Positions 15,846-25,689 of a stretch of DNA of 64,000 nucleotides are shown here, piece by piece. Source of the stretch: an uncultured Piscinibacter sp. (GTDB lineage: Bacteria; Pseudomonadota; Gammaproteobacteria; Burkholderiales; Burkholderiaceae_C); NCBI RefSeq assembly GCF_937952055.1, contig NZ_CALFYO010000021.1:372001-436000 (forward strand). Reading direction: 5' to 3'. The notes under the pieces were generated by a model. It saw only the letters and a program-made list of their open reading frames with translations, made no database searches and was not told where the DNA came from. The translations under genes and the position numbers were made by a program. Numbering within the stretch: the first letter of the stretch is position 1; each line of letters begins with the position of its first letter.

Positions 15846-17180
15846 TCAGTCGGCCGTCATGCCGCGGCGTTCGCCCGGTTCGAGCATGAAGCTGCGTCGA
15901 CGTGCGTCCAGCGTCGTCGCGCGCTCCGATGGCGCGGCCGCCACCGGACAGCTGCCTGTCTGCAGGTAGCTCAGCGCAGCGGCGGTGAGCTTCTCGCTCG
16001 GATCACCAAAGACACCGCTGAAGTCCTCGGCCACGGCGCAGGTGGGCGTGATGCCGGCGTCGTAGTCGGCCACGCCCTCCGCGTTGACGGCACGGAAGTT
16101 GACGATGCTGAAGGTGTTCTCGCACGAGGCCACCGGGTTGAAGCCGTAGGGCTTGCCGCAGCTGGTGCCGCCGATGGTGACCACTTGCTGGGCATACGGC
16201 CGGAGGCCGTTGACGAGCAGCTCGCTGGCCGAGCAGCTGCGCGGGCCGGTGAGCACGACCACACGGCCGAAGGCGGGTGCCGGCGCCGTGCTCAGCGTGA
16301 AGCTGTTGTTCGAGCTCTGGTGCGCCGCGTTGTAGTTCAAGGTCGTGAACACCTTGCCGCCGTGCAGCGCGCCGACGATCTGCGACGCGAAATGGTTGGC
16401 GGTGGAGATGCGGCCGCCGCCGTTGTAGCGCAGGTCGACGATCAGGTCGGTGGCGCCGTCGGCCCTGATCGCGCCGAGGCGGCTCGTCAGCTCCGCCTCC
16501 GCCTGGGTGATGAAGTCCTTCAGCGCGACGTAGCCGACTGTCGCGGTTCCGGCGCTCAGCGTCGCCGACGCGGGCACGGGCGTCAGCGTGTACTCCGCGG
16601 CGGTCAGCGTGACGCGCCGCGGCGCGCCGGCACGCTCGATGTCCAGCGTGATCTGCTCGCCGGCGGCGCCGCTGAGGACCGCCGTGTCGCTGGCCGCGAA
16701 CTGCTGGATCAGCGTGCTGTCCGGCACGCCGTTGATCGCCTTGATCACGTCGCCGCGCACGAGCTGCGCGCCTGCCGGCGACTGCGGCTCGACGTAGCGC
16801 ACCTTCAGAGGGAGTTGCCCTTCCAGGCCGTTGACCGCGAAGCCGTAGCCGGTGCTGCGGCCTTCGGCGAAGAACTGGTTGTAGCTTGCGCTGTCCTGGT
16901 AGTTGCTCCAGGGCTCGATGCCGTTCGGCACCCCTGCGTAGTGGTTGAACTTGAGCGCCTGGAAATAGTCACCCAGCGTCGCGTAGCCGGCCGGCTCCGG
17001 ATTGGGCGACTGGCCGGACCAGAAGTACCAATCGAGCATGTAGCCGCGCAACCAGTCCTTCTGGCTGGCCAGGTCGCAACTGGCGCTGCCCGTGGGTGCG
17101 CTGCTGCCGCCGCCACAGGACGCCAGCAGCAGCGACGTCGCCACGGCGACGAAGACCTTCATGCGAACACCGAACGACAT
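15846..17180 (-). CDS. S41-family (CtpA-like) serine protease, lipoprotein
   Basis: 444 residues from the ATG at 17180, which has GGGAGG 8 nt upstream. The N-terminus is a lipoprotein signal with lipobox LLAS-Cys22. A PDZ domain spans about 105-190, then the S41 core: DLRYNGGG (249-256), SASE with nucleophile Ser317, and general base Lys343 in SCGKPYG. The protein should be a periplasmic, membrane-tethered endopeptidase that recognises C-termini. Extra cysteines around the active site (316, 341) are unusual and may form a disulfide. The response regulator follows in the same direction. Confidence 0.87.
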   Translation of the reverse strand: MSFGVRMKVFVAVATSLLLASCGGGSSAPTGSASCDLASQKDWLRGYMLDWYFWSGQSPNPEPAGYATLGDYFQALKFNHYAGVPNGIEPWSNYQDSASYNQFFAEGRSTGYGFAVNGLEGQLPLKVRYVEPQSPAGAQLVRGDVIKAINGVPDSTLIQQFAASDTAVLSGAAGEQITLDIERAGAPRRVTLTAAEYTLTPVPASATLSAGTATVGYVALKDFITQAEAELTSRLGAIRADGATDLIVDLRYNGGGRISTANHFASQIVGALHGGKVFTTLNYNAAHQSSNNSFTLSTAPAPAFGRVVVLTGPRSCSASELLVNGLRPYAQQVVTIGGTSCGKPYGFNPVASCENTFSIVNFRAVNAEGVADYDAGITPTCAVAEDFSGVFGDPSEKLTAAALSYLQTGSCPVAAAPSERATTLDARRRSFMLEPGERRGMTAD

Positions 17181-17300
17181 GCGGCGAACCTCCCGGGAAT
17201 CCTCGCGGCCGCACCATAGCAGGCCGGCACCACCACCTACAATCGGCGCCTCCCCGCCTTGCACTCTGTTTCACGGCCGCCGGCCGTGCCTGCCTGCGCC

Positions 17301-20138
17301 ATGACCGAACTTGCGAAATCCTTCGAACCCGCCGCCATCGAGGCCCAATGGGGCCCGCTGTGGGAGAGAAGCGGCGCCTACCGCCCCACGCTGGACCCGA
17401 GCAGGCCGTCGTTCTCCATCCAGCTGCCGCCGCCGAACGTGACCGGCACGCTGCACATGGGCCACGCGTTCAACCAGACCATCATGGACTCGCTGACGCG
17501 CTACCACCGCATGCGCGGCTTCAACACGCTGTGGGTGCCGGGCACGGACCACGCGGGAATCGCCACGCAGATCGTCGTCGAACGCCAGCTGCAGGAGGCC
17601 GGCATCAGCCGCCACGACCTCGGTCGCGAGACCTTCCTCAAGCACGTGTGGGACTGGAAGCACAGCTCGGGCGCGACGATCACGCGACAGATGCGCCGCA
17701 TGGGCGACAGCGTGAGCTGGGAGCACGAGTACTTCACGATGGACGAGAAGCTCTCGAAGGTGGTCACCGAGACCTTCGTGAAGCTCTACGAGGAAGGGCT
17801 GATCTATCGCGGCAAGCGCCTCGTCAACTGGGACCCGGTGCTGATGTCGGCTGTCTCCGACCTGGAGGTCGAGAGCGAGGAGGAGGAAGGCTCGCTGTGG
17901 CACATCGCCTACCCGCTGACCGACGGCAGCGGCTCGCTGGTGGTGGCCACCACCCGCCCGGAGACCATGCTCGGCGACGTGGCCGTGATGGTGCATCCGC
18001 AGGACGAGCGCTACGCGACGCTGGTCGGCAAGGCCGTGCGCCTGCCGCTGTGCGACCGCGACATCCCGGTGATCGCCGACGCCTACGTCGACCGCGAGTT
18101 CGGCACCGGCGTGGTGAAGGTCACGCCCGCGCACGACGCCAACGACTATGCGGTCGGCCAGCGCCATGGCCTGCCGGTCATCGGCATCCTCTCGCTGGAC
18201 GCGAAGGTCAACGATCACGCCCCGGCCGCCTATCGCGGGCTGGACCGCTTCGTCGCGCGCAAGAAGGTCGTCGCCGACCTCGAGGCCCAGGGCCTGCTGG
18301 TGGAGGTGAAGAAGCACCGGCTGATGGTGCCGCGCTGCGCGCGCACCGGCCAGGTGGTCGAGCCGATGCTCACCGACCAGTGGTTCGTCGCCACCACCAA
18401 GCCGGGAGCGAACGGCAAGTCGATCGCGCAGCAGGCCATCGAGGTGGTGGAGAACGGCTCGGTGAAGTTCGTCCCCGAGCAGTGGGTGAACACCTACAAC
18501 CAATGGATGAACAACATCCAGGACTGGTGCATCTCGCGCCAGCTCTGGTGGGGCCACCAGATCCCGGCCTGGTACGGCATCGACGGCCAGGTCTACGTGG
18601 CGCGCAGCGAGGAGGAAGCCCGCGCCAAGGCCACGGAGGACGGCTATGCGGGCCCGCTGCAGCGCGACCCGGACGTGCTGGACACCTGGTACTCGTCGGC
18701 GCTGGTGCCGTTCTCGACGCTCGGCTGGCCGGCGAAGACCGTCGAGCAGGATCTCTTCCTGCCCTCGTCGGTGCTCGTCACCGGCTTCGACATCATCTTC
18801 TTCTGGGTCGCTCGGATGATCATGATGACGGTGCACTTCACCGGCCAGGTGCCCTTCCGCCATGTCTACATCCACGGCCTGGTGCGCGATGCGCAGGGAC
18901 GCAAGATGAGCAAGAGCGAAGGCAACGTGCTCGACCCGGTCGACCTCATCGATGGCATCGCGCTCCCCGCATTGCTGGAGAAGCGCACCACCGGCCTGCG
19001 CCGCCCCGAAACCGCGCCGCGCGTGCGCAAGGACACCGAGAAGGAGTTCCCAGAGGGCATTCCGGCCTTCGGCGCCGACGCGCTGCGCTTCACCTTTGCG
19101 TCGCTGGCCAGCCTGGGACGCAACATTAACTTCGACAGCAAGCGCTGCGAGGGCTACCGCAATTTCTGCAACAAGCTCTGGAACGCCACCAAGTTCGTGC
19201 TGATGAACTGCGAGGGGCAGGACTGCGGGCTGAAGGAACACACCAAGGCGGAGTGCGCGCCGGGTCAGCCCTTCCACGGCTACCTCAGCTTCTCCAGCGC
19301 CGACCGCTGGATCACCGGCGAGCTGCAGCGCGTCGAGGCCGCCGTCGCGCAGGGCTTCGCCGACTACCGGCTGGACAACGTCGCGGGCGCGATCTACACG
19401 TTCGTGTGGGACGAGTACTGCGACTGGTACATCGAGATCGCCAAGGTGCAGATCGCCAACGGGACCGAGGCGCAGCAGCGCGCCACGCGGCGCACGCTGA
19501 TCCGCGCGCTGGAGACCGTGTTGCGCCTGCTGCACCCGATCACGCCCTTCATCACCGCCGAGCTGTGGGAGAAGGTCGCCCCGGTGGCCGGTCGCCACCT
19601 GCCGCAGGGCATCGTCGCCGCGCCCTATCCGCAGGCGCAGCTCGACAAGGTCGACCCCATGGCCGATGCCTGGATCGGCAGGCTGAAAGACCTGGCGGGT
19701 GCCTGCCGTGCGTTGCGCAGCGAGATGAACCTGTCGCCGGCGCAGCGCGTGCCGCTGCGTGCCTGCGGTGACAACGACTTCCTGCGCGAGGCCGCACCGG
19801 TCCTCGTCGCGCTGGCCAAGCTTGCCGAGGTACAGGTGTTCGACGACGAGTCCGCCTTCGCGCGCGCCACCCAGCACCTGCCGGTGGTGGTGCGCGGCGA
19901 GGTCCGCCTGGCGTTGCACGTCGAGATCGACGTGGCCGCCGAGCGCGAACGCCTGGGCAAGGAGGTCACCCGCCTCGAAGGGGAGATCGCCAAGGCGACC
20001 GCCAAGCTCGCCAACGAGAGCTTCGTCGCGCGCGCTCCGGCCGCCGTGGTGGCGCAGGAGCGTCAGCGCATCGCCGAGTTCACGTCGACACGGGACCGTC
20101 TGCGAGATCAGCTGGAACGCTTGGGTCCGTCGGCCTGA
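17301..20138 (+). CDS. valS: Valyl-tRNA synthetase
   Basis: 945 residues, the usual length for ValRS, charging tRNA-Val in the cytoplasm. HIGH-type motif HMGH within PPPNVTGTLHMGHAF lies near residue 50, the editing CP1 domain follows (TTRPETMLGD, DANDYAVG), and KMSKS is present as GRKMSKSEGN. The C-terminal helical arm (about 880-940: ERERLGKEVTRLEGEI) is the coiled coil typical of ValRS. The ATG at 17301 is chosen because the conserved N-terminus (LAKSFEPAAIEAQW) starts right after. Its last 59 nt overlap the convergent dehydrogenase-like gene. Confidence 0.96.
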   Translation: MTELAKSFEPAAIEAQWGPLWERSGAYRPTLDPSRPSFSIQLPPPNVTGTLHMGHAFNQTIMDSLTRYHRMRGFNTLWVPGTDHAGIATQIVVERQLQEAGISRHDLGRETFLKHVWDWKHSSGATITRQMRRMGDSVSWEHEYFTMDEKLSKVVTETFVKLYEEGLIYRGKRLVNWDPVLMSAVSDLEVESEEEEGSLWHIAYPLTDGSGSLVVATTRPETMLGDVAVMVHPQDERYATLVGKAVRLPLCDRDIPVIADAYVDREFGTGVVKVTPAHDANDYAVGQRHGLPVIGILSLDAKVNDHAPAAYRGLDRFVARKKVVADLEAQGLLVEVKKHRLMVPRCARTGQVVEPMLTDQWFVATTKPGANGKSIAQQAIEVVENGSVKFVPEQWVNTYNQWMNNIQDWCISRQLWWGHQIPAWYGIDGQVYVARSEEEARAKATEDGYAGPLQRDPDVLDTWYSSALVPFSTLGWPAKTVEQDLFLPSSVLVTGFDIIFFWVARMIMMTVHFTGQVPFRHVYIHGLVRDAQGRKMSKSEGNVLDPVDLIDGIALPALLEKRTTGLRRPETAPRVRKDTEKEFPEGIPAFGADALRFTFASLASLGRNINFDSKRCEGYRNFCNKLWNATKFVLMNCEGQDCGLKEHTKAECAPGQPFHGYLSFSSADRWITGELQRVEAAVAQGFADYRLDNVAGAIYTFVWDEYCDWYIEIAKVQIANGTEAQQRATRRTLIRALETVLRLLHPITPFITAELWEKVAPVAGRHLPQGIVAAPYPQAQLDKVDPMADAWIGRLKDLAGACRALRSEMNLSPAQRVPLRACGDNDFLREAAPVLVALAKLAEVQVFDDESAFARATQHLPVVVRGEVRLALHVEIDVAAERERLGKEVTRLEGEIAKATAKLANESFVARAPAAVVAQERQRIAEFTSTRDRLRDQLERLGPSA

Positions 20139-21057
20139 AGTCGCGCTGCGGCTGGGGCGCGGTGGCGAGCAGCTCGTCGATGCGACGCGCCACCGCCCAG
20201 GCGCTGCGCAGGCGCGATTCGCGCGTGGTGCTGGCCACGCGTGGCGTGATCTGCAAGGTGCTGATGCCGGACAGCGGACGGTCGCTGTCCAGTGCACCGG
20301 GCTCCATGCTGTCGAACCAGGCCGCCGCGACGCGGCCGCTGGCCAGCACGTCGGCGAGTGCCTGTTCGTCGAACAAGGCCGAGTGCGCCGTGCTGACAAT
20401 CACCTGGTTCGGCTTGCAGAAGGGCAGGAAGCGCTCCCCGAGCAAGCCCTGGTAGCGGCTGAAGTAGGTGAGCTGCACGCACACCGCGTCGCACACCTCG
20501 AGCAGTTCGCGCAGGGCCATCGGTCGGACTCGCCAGCGCTCCCAGACCGAGTCGCTGGCGTGAAGGGAGGGGTCGTAGCCCACCACCTTGGAACCGAAGG
20601 CGCCGAGCAGCTGGGACATCGAGCGCGCCGCCGGGGGCATGCCCACCAGCCCGACGGTGGCGGCACCGAGCTCGCGCCCGACCAGCATGCCGTCGCTGCC
20701 GACCACCGGAACGCGGCGCAGCATGGACAGCAGCGCGCCGACCATGAACTCCGCCTCGGCCTGCGCGCTCGCCGTCAGGCTGCGCACCACCTCGACACCG
20801 GCGCGCGCGCACGCATCGAGGTCGATGTTCTCGGCGCCCGCGCTGACGCGCCCCACCGCGCGCAGCAAGGGTGCATAGTGCAGTGCCTGGGCGTCGACCG
20901 CGCAGCTCGGCGGCACGATGATGGCGCGCACGTTGTAGAGCGCCTGCCGAAGGGCTCGCGGCTCGCGTGCGAGTTCCGGCGCGAAGCGCACGGCGTGGCG
21001 CGACTCGAGCCATTGCATGACCTCGCTCTCGAGCGGTTCAATGACCAGAAGATCCAT
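20080..21057 (-). CDS. D-2-hydroxyacid dehydrogenase homologue with altered active site
   Basis: 325 residues with the two-domain plan of D-isomer-specific 2-hydroxyacid dehydrogenases, but key residues differ by eye alignment. The nucleotide loop GxGxxG reads GMPPAA (139-145). The catalytic Arg in TARG is replaced by His225 (TAHS), and the catalytic His in TPHxAG by Arg273 (TPRVAS). The Glu before Pro (252) is kept. The frame is intact and the fold well preserved, so it is probably a real protein with a changed or non-catalytic role rather than a dead gene. It lies between valS (59-nt convergent overlap) and divergent galU. Confidence 0.8.
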   Translation of the reverse strand: MDLLVIEPLESEVMQWLESRHAVRFAPELAREPRALRQALYNVRAIIVPPSCAVDAQALHYAPLLRAVGRVSAGAENIDLDACARAGVEVVRSLTASAQAEAEFMVGALLSMLRRVPVVGSDGMLVGRELGAATVGLVGMPPAARSMSQLLGAFGSKVVGYDPSLHASDSVWERWRVRPMALRELLEVCDAVCVQLTYFSRYQGLLGERFLPFCKPNQVIVSTAHSALFDEQALADVLASGRVAAAWFDSMEPGALDSDRPLSGISTLQITPRVASTTRESRLRSAWAVARRIDELLATAPQPQRDFRPTDPSVPADLADGPVST

Positions 21058-21136
21058 GCGTGTTTGCGGCTCTCGGGACCGTTCCCGTCATCGTGACCGT
21101 GCAAGAATTTGGCAACTGAGAAGGGATTGTAAGTAA

Positions 21137-22003
21137 ATGAAAGTCACCAAGGCGATCTTCCCCGTGGCCGGCCTCGGCACCCGCTTCCTGCCGGCCACCA
21201 AGGCGCAGCCGAAGGAGATGCTGCCGGTGGTCGACAAGCCGCTGATCCAGTACGCCGTCGAGGAGGCCTATGCCGCCGGCGTGCGCGAGATGATTTTCGT
21301 CACCGGCCGGCACAAGCGCCCCATCGAAGACCACTTTGACATGACCTTCGAGCTCGAGGTAGCCCTCGAACAGGCGGGCAAGCAGGAGCTGCTGGACGTG
21401 GTGCGCAGCGTCAAGCCCGACGACATGGAGTGCATCTACGTGCGCCAGGCCCAGGCGCTCGGGCTCGGCCACGCGGTGCTGTGCGGCCAGCGGCTGGTGG
21501 GCAACGACCCGTTCGCGGTGCTGCTGGCCGACGACCTCATGATCGGCGAGAAGCCGGTCATGCAGCAGATGACCGAGCTGTTCGCCGAATGGCGCGCCTC
21601 GATCATCGCCGTGCAGGAGGTGCCCCCCGAGCAAACGCGTCGCTACGGCATCGTCGACGGCACCCCGGTCAACGAGCGCCTGATCGACGTCCAGCGCATC
21701 GTCGAGAAGCCGGCGCCGCAGGAGGCCCCGTCCCGGCTGGGCGTGGCTGGCCGCTACATCCTCACCCCCGGCGTCTTTCACGAGATCCTGAACCAGCCGC
21801 GCGGCGTGGGCGGCGAGATCCAGCTCACCGATGGCATCGCTGCCCTGCTGCGGCGCGAGAAAGTGTTCGCTTACCGCTACGAGGGCAGGCGCTACGACTG
21901 CGGCAGCAAGGAGGGCTTCCTGCAGGCCAATGTGGAGCTGGCGCTGGCTCACCCGCAGCTCGGGCCGGGATTCCGTGCGTACCTCAAGTCGCTCGAACTC
22001 TGA
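21137..22003 (+). CDS. galU: UTP-glucose-1-phosphate uridylyltransferase
   Basis: 288 residues. GalU makes UDP-glucose from UTP and glucose 1-phosphate for envelope polysaccharides and trehalose. The nucleotide-binding N-terminus GLGTRFLPATKAQPKEMLP is canonical, followed by PLIQYAVEEA, GHAVLC, the metal-binding LLADDLM and a late CGSKEGFLQANVE. The short size fits the bacterial GalU/RfbA-like fold rather than the eukaryotic enzyme. It is divergent from the dehydrogenase-like gene with a 79-bp shared upstream region. Confidence 0.95.
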   Translation: MKVTKAIFPVAGLGTRFLPATKAQPKEMLPVVDKPLIQYAVEEAYAAGVREMIFVTGRHKRPIEDHFDMTFELEVALEQAGKQELLDVVRSVKPDDMECIYVRQAQALGLGHAVLCGQRLVGNDPFAVLLADDLMIGEKPVMQQMTELFAEWRASIIAVQEVPPEQTRRYGIVDGTPVNERLIDVQRIVEKPAPQEAPSRLGVAGRYILTPGVFHEILNQPRGVGGEIQLTDGIAALLRREKVFAYRYEGRRYDCGSKEGFLQANVELALAHPQLGPGFRAYLKSLEL

Positions 22004-22015
22004 CCGCAGATGCGC

Positions 22016-22243
22016 TCAGCGCCGACGCAGGTAGTGCACGAATTCGTCGTTGGCGGACGACTGCTCGACCAGCTCGTTGCCCGTTTGCCGAGCGAAGGCC
22101 TGAAAGTCGCGCACCGAGCCCGGATCGGTGGCCACCACCTTGAGCACGTCCCCGCTCTTCATGTCGGCCAGGGCCTTCTTGGCCTTGAGGATGGGCAGCG
22201 GGCAGTTCAGGCCGCGGGTGTCGATCTCTTTCTGGGCATCCAT
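22016..22243 (-). CDS. TusA/SirA-family sulfur-carrier protein
   Basis: 75 residues from the ATG at 22243 (GAGGA 8 nt upstream). The family motif CPLPILKAKKAL carries the single active Cys near residue 13, preceded by DTRGLN. Family members pass persulfide sulfur for tRNA 2-thiouridine or other sulfur pathways. It follows a Nudix gene and cysM on the same strand, so a link with cysteine/sulfur metabolism is plausible. The ordinary TusA and several look-alikes share this motif, so I leave the symbol open. Confidence 0.88.
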   Translation of the reverse strand: MDAQKEIDTRGLNCPLPILKAKKALADMKSGDVLKVVATDPGSVRDFQAFARQTGNELVEQSSANDEFVHYLRRR

Positions 22244-22272
22244 GGCGGTGTGTCCTCGGCGAAGGCGGGATT

Positions 22273-22806
22273 CTACGGGCGCGGCGGCCACTCGATGAAC
22301 GTCGGGGCATGGCCGCGCGAACGCAGCCAGTCAGCCAGCGCGTAGCCGGTGCCGGCCGGCCAGCAGCGCACGTCCTGAGGCGCGAAGAGCTTGTACTCGG
22401 CGAGCTCGGGCGAAAGAGCGATCTCGCCACGTGCCAGCACGTGGTAGGCGATGATCACCTGGTTCATGCGCTGGAAGTCGTAGACGCCGATCAGGTCGAC
22501 CGCATCGACACACACCGAGGTCTCCTCCTTCACCTCGCGCGCGATGCCGTCCTGCGGTGATTCACCGGCCTCCATGAAGCCGGTGATCAGCGCGAACATG
22601 CGTCCGGTCCAGGCGGCGTTGCGCGCCAGCAGGATCCGACCGTCGCGGTCGGCCATCTCGATCACCGCGGCGAGCACGGGCGTCGGGTTGTTCCAGTGCG
22701 TCCACTCGCAGGCGGGGCAGCGCAGCCGCTGCTTCGGTCCGCCATCCTCCTCGCGCGCAAGCCACTGCAGCGGCGTCGCGCACGACGGACAGAAGCGGTA
22801 GGTCAC
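22273..22806 (-). CDS. Nudix hydrolase with zinc ribbon
   Basis: 177 residues from the GTG at 22806, where the conserved part begins; an ATG at 22899 would overlap cysM. Cysteine pairs CPSC and CPAC form a zinc ribbon within the first 45 residues. The Nudix box GFMEAGESPQDGIAREVKEETSV fits Gx5Ex7REUxEExGU, except that the Gly near the end is Ser. Zinc ribbon plus Nudix box is the NudC-like arrangement, so NADH, NAD or a nucleoside diphosphate derivative may be cleaved. It stands between cysM and the TusA-like gene, probably in one transcript. Confidence 0.82.
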   Translation of the reverse strand: MTYRFCPSCATPLQWLAREEDGGPKQRLRCPACEWTHWNNPTPVLAAVIEMADRDGRILLARNAAWTGRMFALITGFMEAGESPQDGIAREVKEETSVCVDAVDLIGVYDFQRMNQVIIAYHVLARGEIALSPELAEYKLFAPQDVRCWPAGTGYALADWLRSRGHAPTFIEWPPRP

Positions 22807-22861
22807 GCCAGCCCCCGGCCGCCGGGCGGGCGCGGACCGGACGGTGAATCGCCCGCCACGC

Positions 22862-23779
<918 letters not shown>

Positions 23780-23834
23780 CGCTTCTCCTCGCGGGGATTG
23801 TCGCAGGGCGGACAGGCCCGCGCAGGGCGCATGA

Positions 23835-23840
23835 CATAAT
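23835..23840 (+). promoter_or_regulatory. -10-like element before tRNA-Leu
   Basis: CATAAT, one base from TATAAT, lies 35 bp before the tRNA 5' end. No clear -35 box was seen. The distance would leave a leader of about 28 nt. Confidence 0.35.
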
Positions 23841-23875
23841 CCGTCCCCTCTAAGGCCTACCCAGCGCCCGCACCT

Positions 23876-23962
23876 GCCGGAGTGGCGAAATCGGTAGACG
23901 CAGCAGACTCAAAATCTGCCGAGGGCAACCTCGTGCCGGTTCGATTCCGGCCTCCGGCACCA
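23876..23962 (+). tRNA. tRNA-Leu (anticodon CAA)
   Basis: An 87-nt class II tRNA with encoded CCA. The acceptor GCCGGAG pairs with CTCCGGC, the anticodon CAA is at 23910-23912 in the loop CTCAAAA, the long variable arm reads GAGGGCAACCTCGT, and the T-loop is GGTTCGATTCC. The rhomboid gene starts only 12 nt later, so it may share this transcript. Confidence 0.97.
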
Positions 23963-23974
23963 ACCCCGACGACC

Positions 23975-24562
23975 ATGCCCGCCCTGCCGCCGATCACGCA
24001 AGCGCTGCTGCTCATCAACGTGGCCTTGTTCGCGGCCGATCAGCTGTTCGGCCGCATGCTGACCGCGCTGTTCGCGCTGTGGCCGCTGGGCAGTCACTTC
24101 ATGCCCTGGCAGGTGGTGACCTACTCCTTCCTGCACGGCAGCCTCGGCCACCTGTTCTTCAACATGCTCGGTCTGTGGATGTTCGGCGCCGAGTTGGAGC
24201 GCATGTGGGGGGCCAAGCGCTATCTGCAGTTCTACTTCGCCAGCGTCCTGACGGCCGCGCTGACCCAGCTGCTCGTCGGCGTGGTCGCCGGCGGCGCGCC
24301 CACGGTGGGCGCCTCGGGCGGCCTGTTCGGCCTGCTGCTCGCCTTCGGCATGATGTTCCCGAACCGCATCATCATGCCGCTGTTCCCCCCCATCCCGATG
24401 AAGGCGAAGACCTTCGTCATGGTGTTCGGCGGACTCGAGCTGCTGTTCGGCGTGACCGGCACGCAATCGGGTGTGGCGCACTTCGCCCACCTCGGTGGCA
24501 TGCTCGGCGGCTTCCTGATGATTCGATACTGGCGCGGCCAGCCTCCGTTCGGACGGCGTTGA
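23975..24562 (+). CDS. Rhomboid-family intramembrane serine protease
   Basis: 195 residues with six hydrophobic segments. The catalytic dyad is Ser114 in GASGGLFG and His172 in AHLGGMLGG; the oxyanion helix carries HGSLGHLFFNM (His54, His59, Asn63), and the L1 loop has WMFGAELERMWG. All key residues are there, so it should cleave transmembrane segments in the inner membrane. The start ATG at 23975 follows tRNA-Leu by 12 nt; the frame before it is tRNA sequence, not protein. Confidence 0.92.
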   Translation: MPALPPITQALLLINVALFAADQLFGRMLTALFALWPLGSHFMPWQVVTYSFLHGSLGHLFFNMLGLWMFGAELERMWGAKRYLQFYFASVLTAALTQLLVGVVAGGAPTVGASGGLFGLLLAFGMMFPNRIIMPLFPPIPMKAKTFVMVFGGLELLFGVTGTQSGVAHFAHLGGMLGGFLMIRYWRGQPPFGRR

Positions 24563-24653
24563 GGGCACGCGGCGGCACCGCAAAGCCCCTGGGCTTCTCA
24601 CGGCCGTCGCGAAGGATCATGCTGCGGCTTCGAGCCGTACGCCGGAGTCCGCC

Positions 24654-25682
24654 ATGGCCTCTTCCTTCCTGCGGCTGCTGCGCCGCCAGCTGATCGCCAC
24701 CCTGCTCTGCCTGCCCCTGGGCGTGGCCATGGCGCAGGCCTCACGAAGCGAGTTCGAGGCCCGCACCGAACTGCTCGAGCGCGCTCGGTCCGCCGTGGTC
24801 GGCGTGCTCAGCGAGGCGGTCGAGGAGGCCGGCTCGATCGCCGCGCTCGGCAAACACCGCCACGGCTCCGGCGTGGTCATCGGCGACGATGGCCTGGTCC
24901 TGACCATCGGCTACCTGATCCTCGAGGCAGAGCGTGTCGACCTGATCGTCGACGGCGAGCGGCGCGTTCCGGCGCGCATCGTGGCTTACGACCTCGCCTC
25001 CGGCTTCGGCCTCGTGCAGGCGCTCGCGCCGCTGCACGTGGAGCCGGTGCACCTGGGCCGCTCGGCGGCGCTGTCCCCCGACGAGCCGCTGGTGGTCGCC
25101 AGCGGACGGCCCGACAGCCCGCTCAGCGTCGTACGGCTGGTGTCGCAGCGCGCCTTCTCGGGCTACTGGGAGTACCACATCGACGCGGCCCTGTTCACCG
25201 TGCCGCCGCGCACCGACCACAGCGGCGCGGGCCTCTTCAGCCTCGACGGCGAGCTGCTCGGCATCGGCTCGCTGGTGGTGACCGATGCGATGGGGCCGGG
25301 ACGCGGGCGCCTGCCCGGCAACATGTTCGTGCCGGTGGACCTGCTCAAGCCCATCCTCGCCGAGATGCGCGCGCGTGGCGCCTCGCGCGGCAGCACGCGC
25401 GCCTGGCTGGGTCTGAACTGCACCGAGAGCGGCGGCGAGGTGCACGTGTTGCGCGTGACCCGTGACAGCCCGGCCGATGCCGCCGGTGTGCAGCCTGGCG
25501 ACCGCATCCTGCGCATCGACGATGCCGAGGTCGGCGCGCTGGAGACGCTGTGGAAGACGCTCTGGCGCGACGGCGCAGAGCGCGACGTGACGCTGACCAT
25601 CGTCCGCGACGACGAGTTGCAGACGATCACGGTGCACGCGACCGACCGCATGAAGACCTTGCGCCGCCCGCAGGGCATCTGA
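24654..25682 (+). CDS. HtrA-like trypsin-fold protein with PDZ, two triad residues missing
   Basis: 342 residues. A signal peptide (to about AMAQA, residue 29) sends it to the periplasm. The body follows HtrA/DegP: GSGVVIGDDGLVLT, a central beta-barrel, and a C-terminal PDZ (DSPADAAGVQPGDRILRIDD, 271-290). By alignment with TNNHVV the catalytic His is Tyr87, the TDLA aspartate is Gly117, and only the serine is kept (Ser190 in DHSGAGLF). It is therefore probably not a protease but a binding or sensing protein. The frame is intact. It follows the rhomboid by 91 bp on the same strand. Confidence 0.83.
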   Translation: MASSFLRLLRRQLIATLLCLPLGVAMAQASRSEFEARTELLERARSAVVGVLSEAVEEAGSIAALGKHRHGSGVVIGDDGLVLTIGYLILEAERVDLIVDGERRVPARIVAYDLASGFGLVQALAPLHVEPVHLGRSAALSPDEPLVVASGRPDSPLSVVRLVSQRAFSGYWEYHIDAALFTVPPRTDHSGAGLFSLDGELLGIGSLVVTDAMGPGRGRLPGNMFVPVDLLKPILAEMRARGASRGSTRAWLGLNCTESGGEVHVLRVTRDSPADAAGVQPGDRILRIDDAEVGALETLWKTLWRDGAERDVTLTIVRDDELQTITVHATDRMKTLRRPQGI

Positions 25683-25689
25683 CCCGGGC

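Noticed and set aside
17271..20399. Very long open frame (over 1,000 codons) on the minus strand
   Set aside because: Antisense to valS; the translation is rich in His/Arg/Val with no family motif. High GC removes stop codons from the antisense frame.
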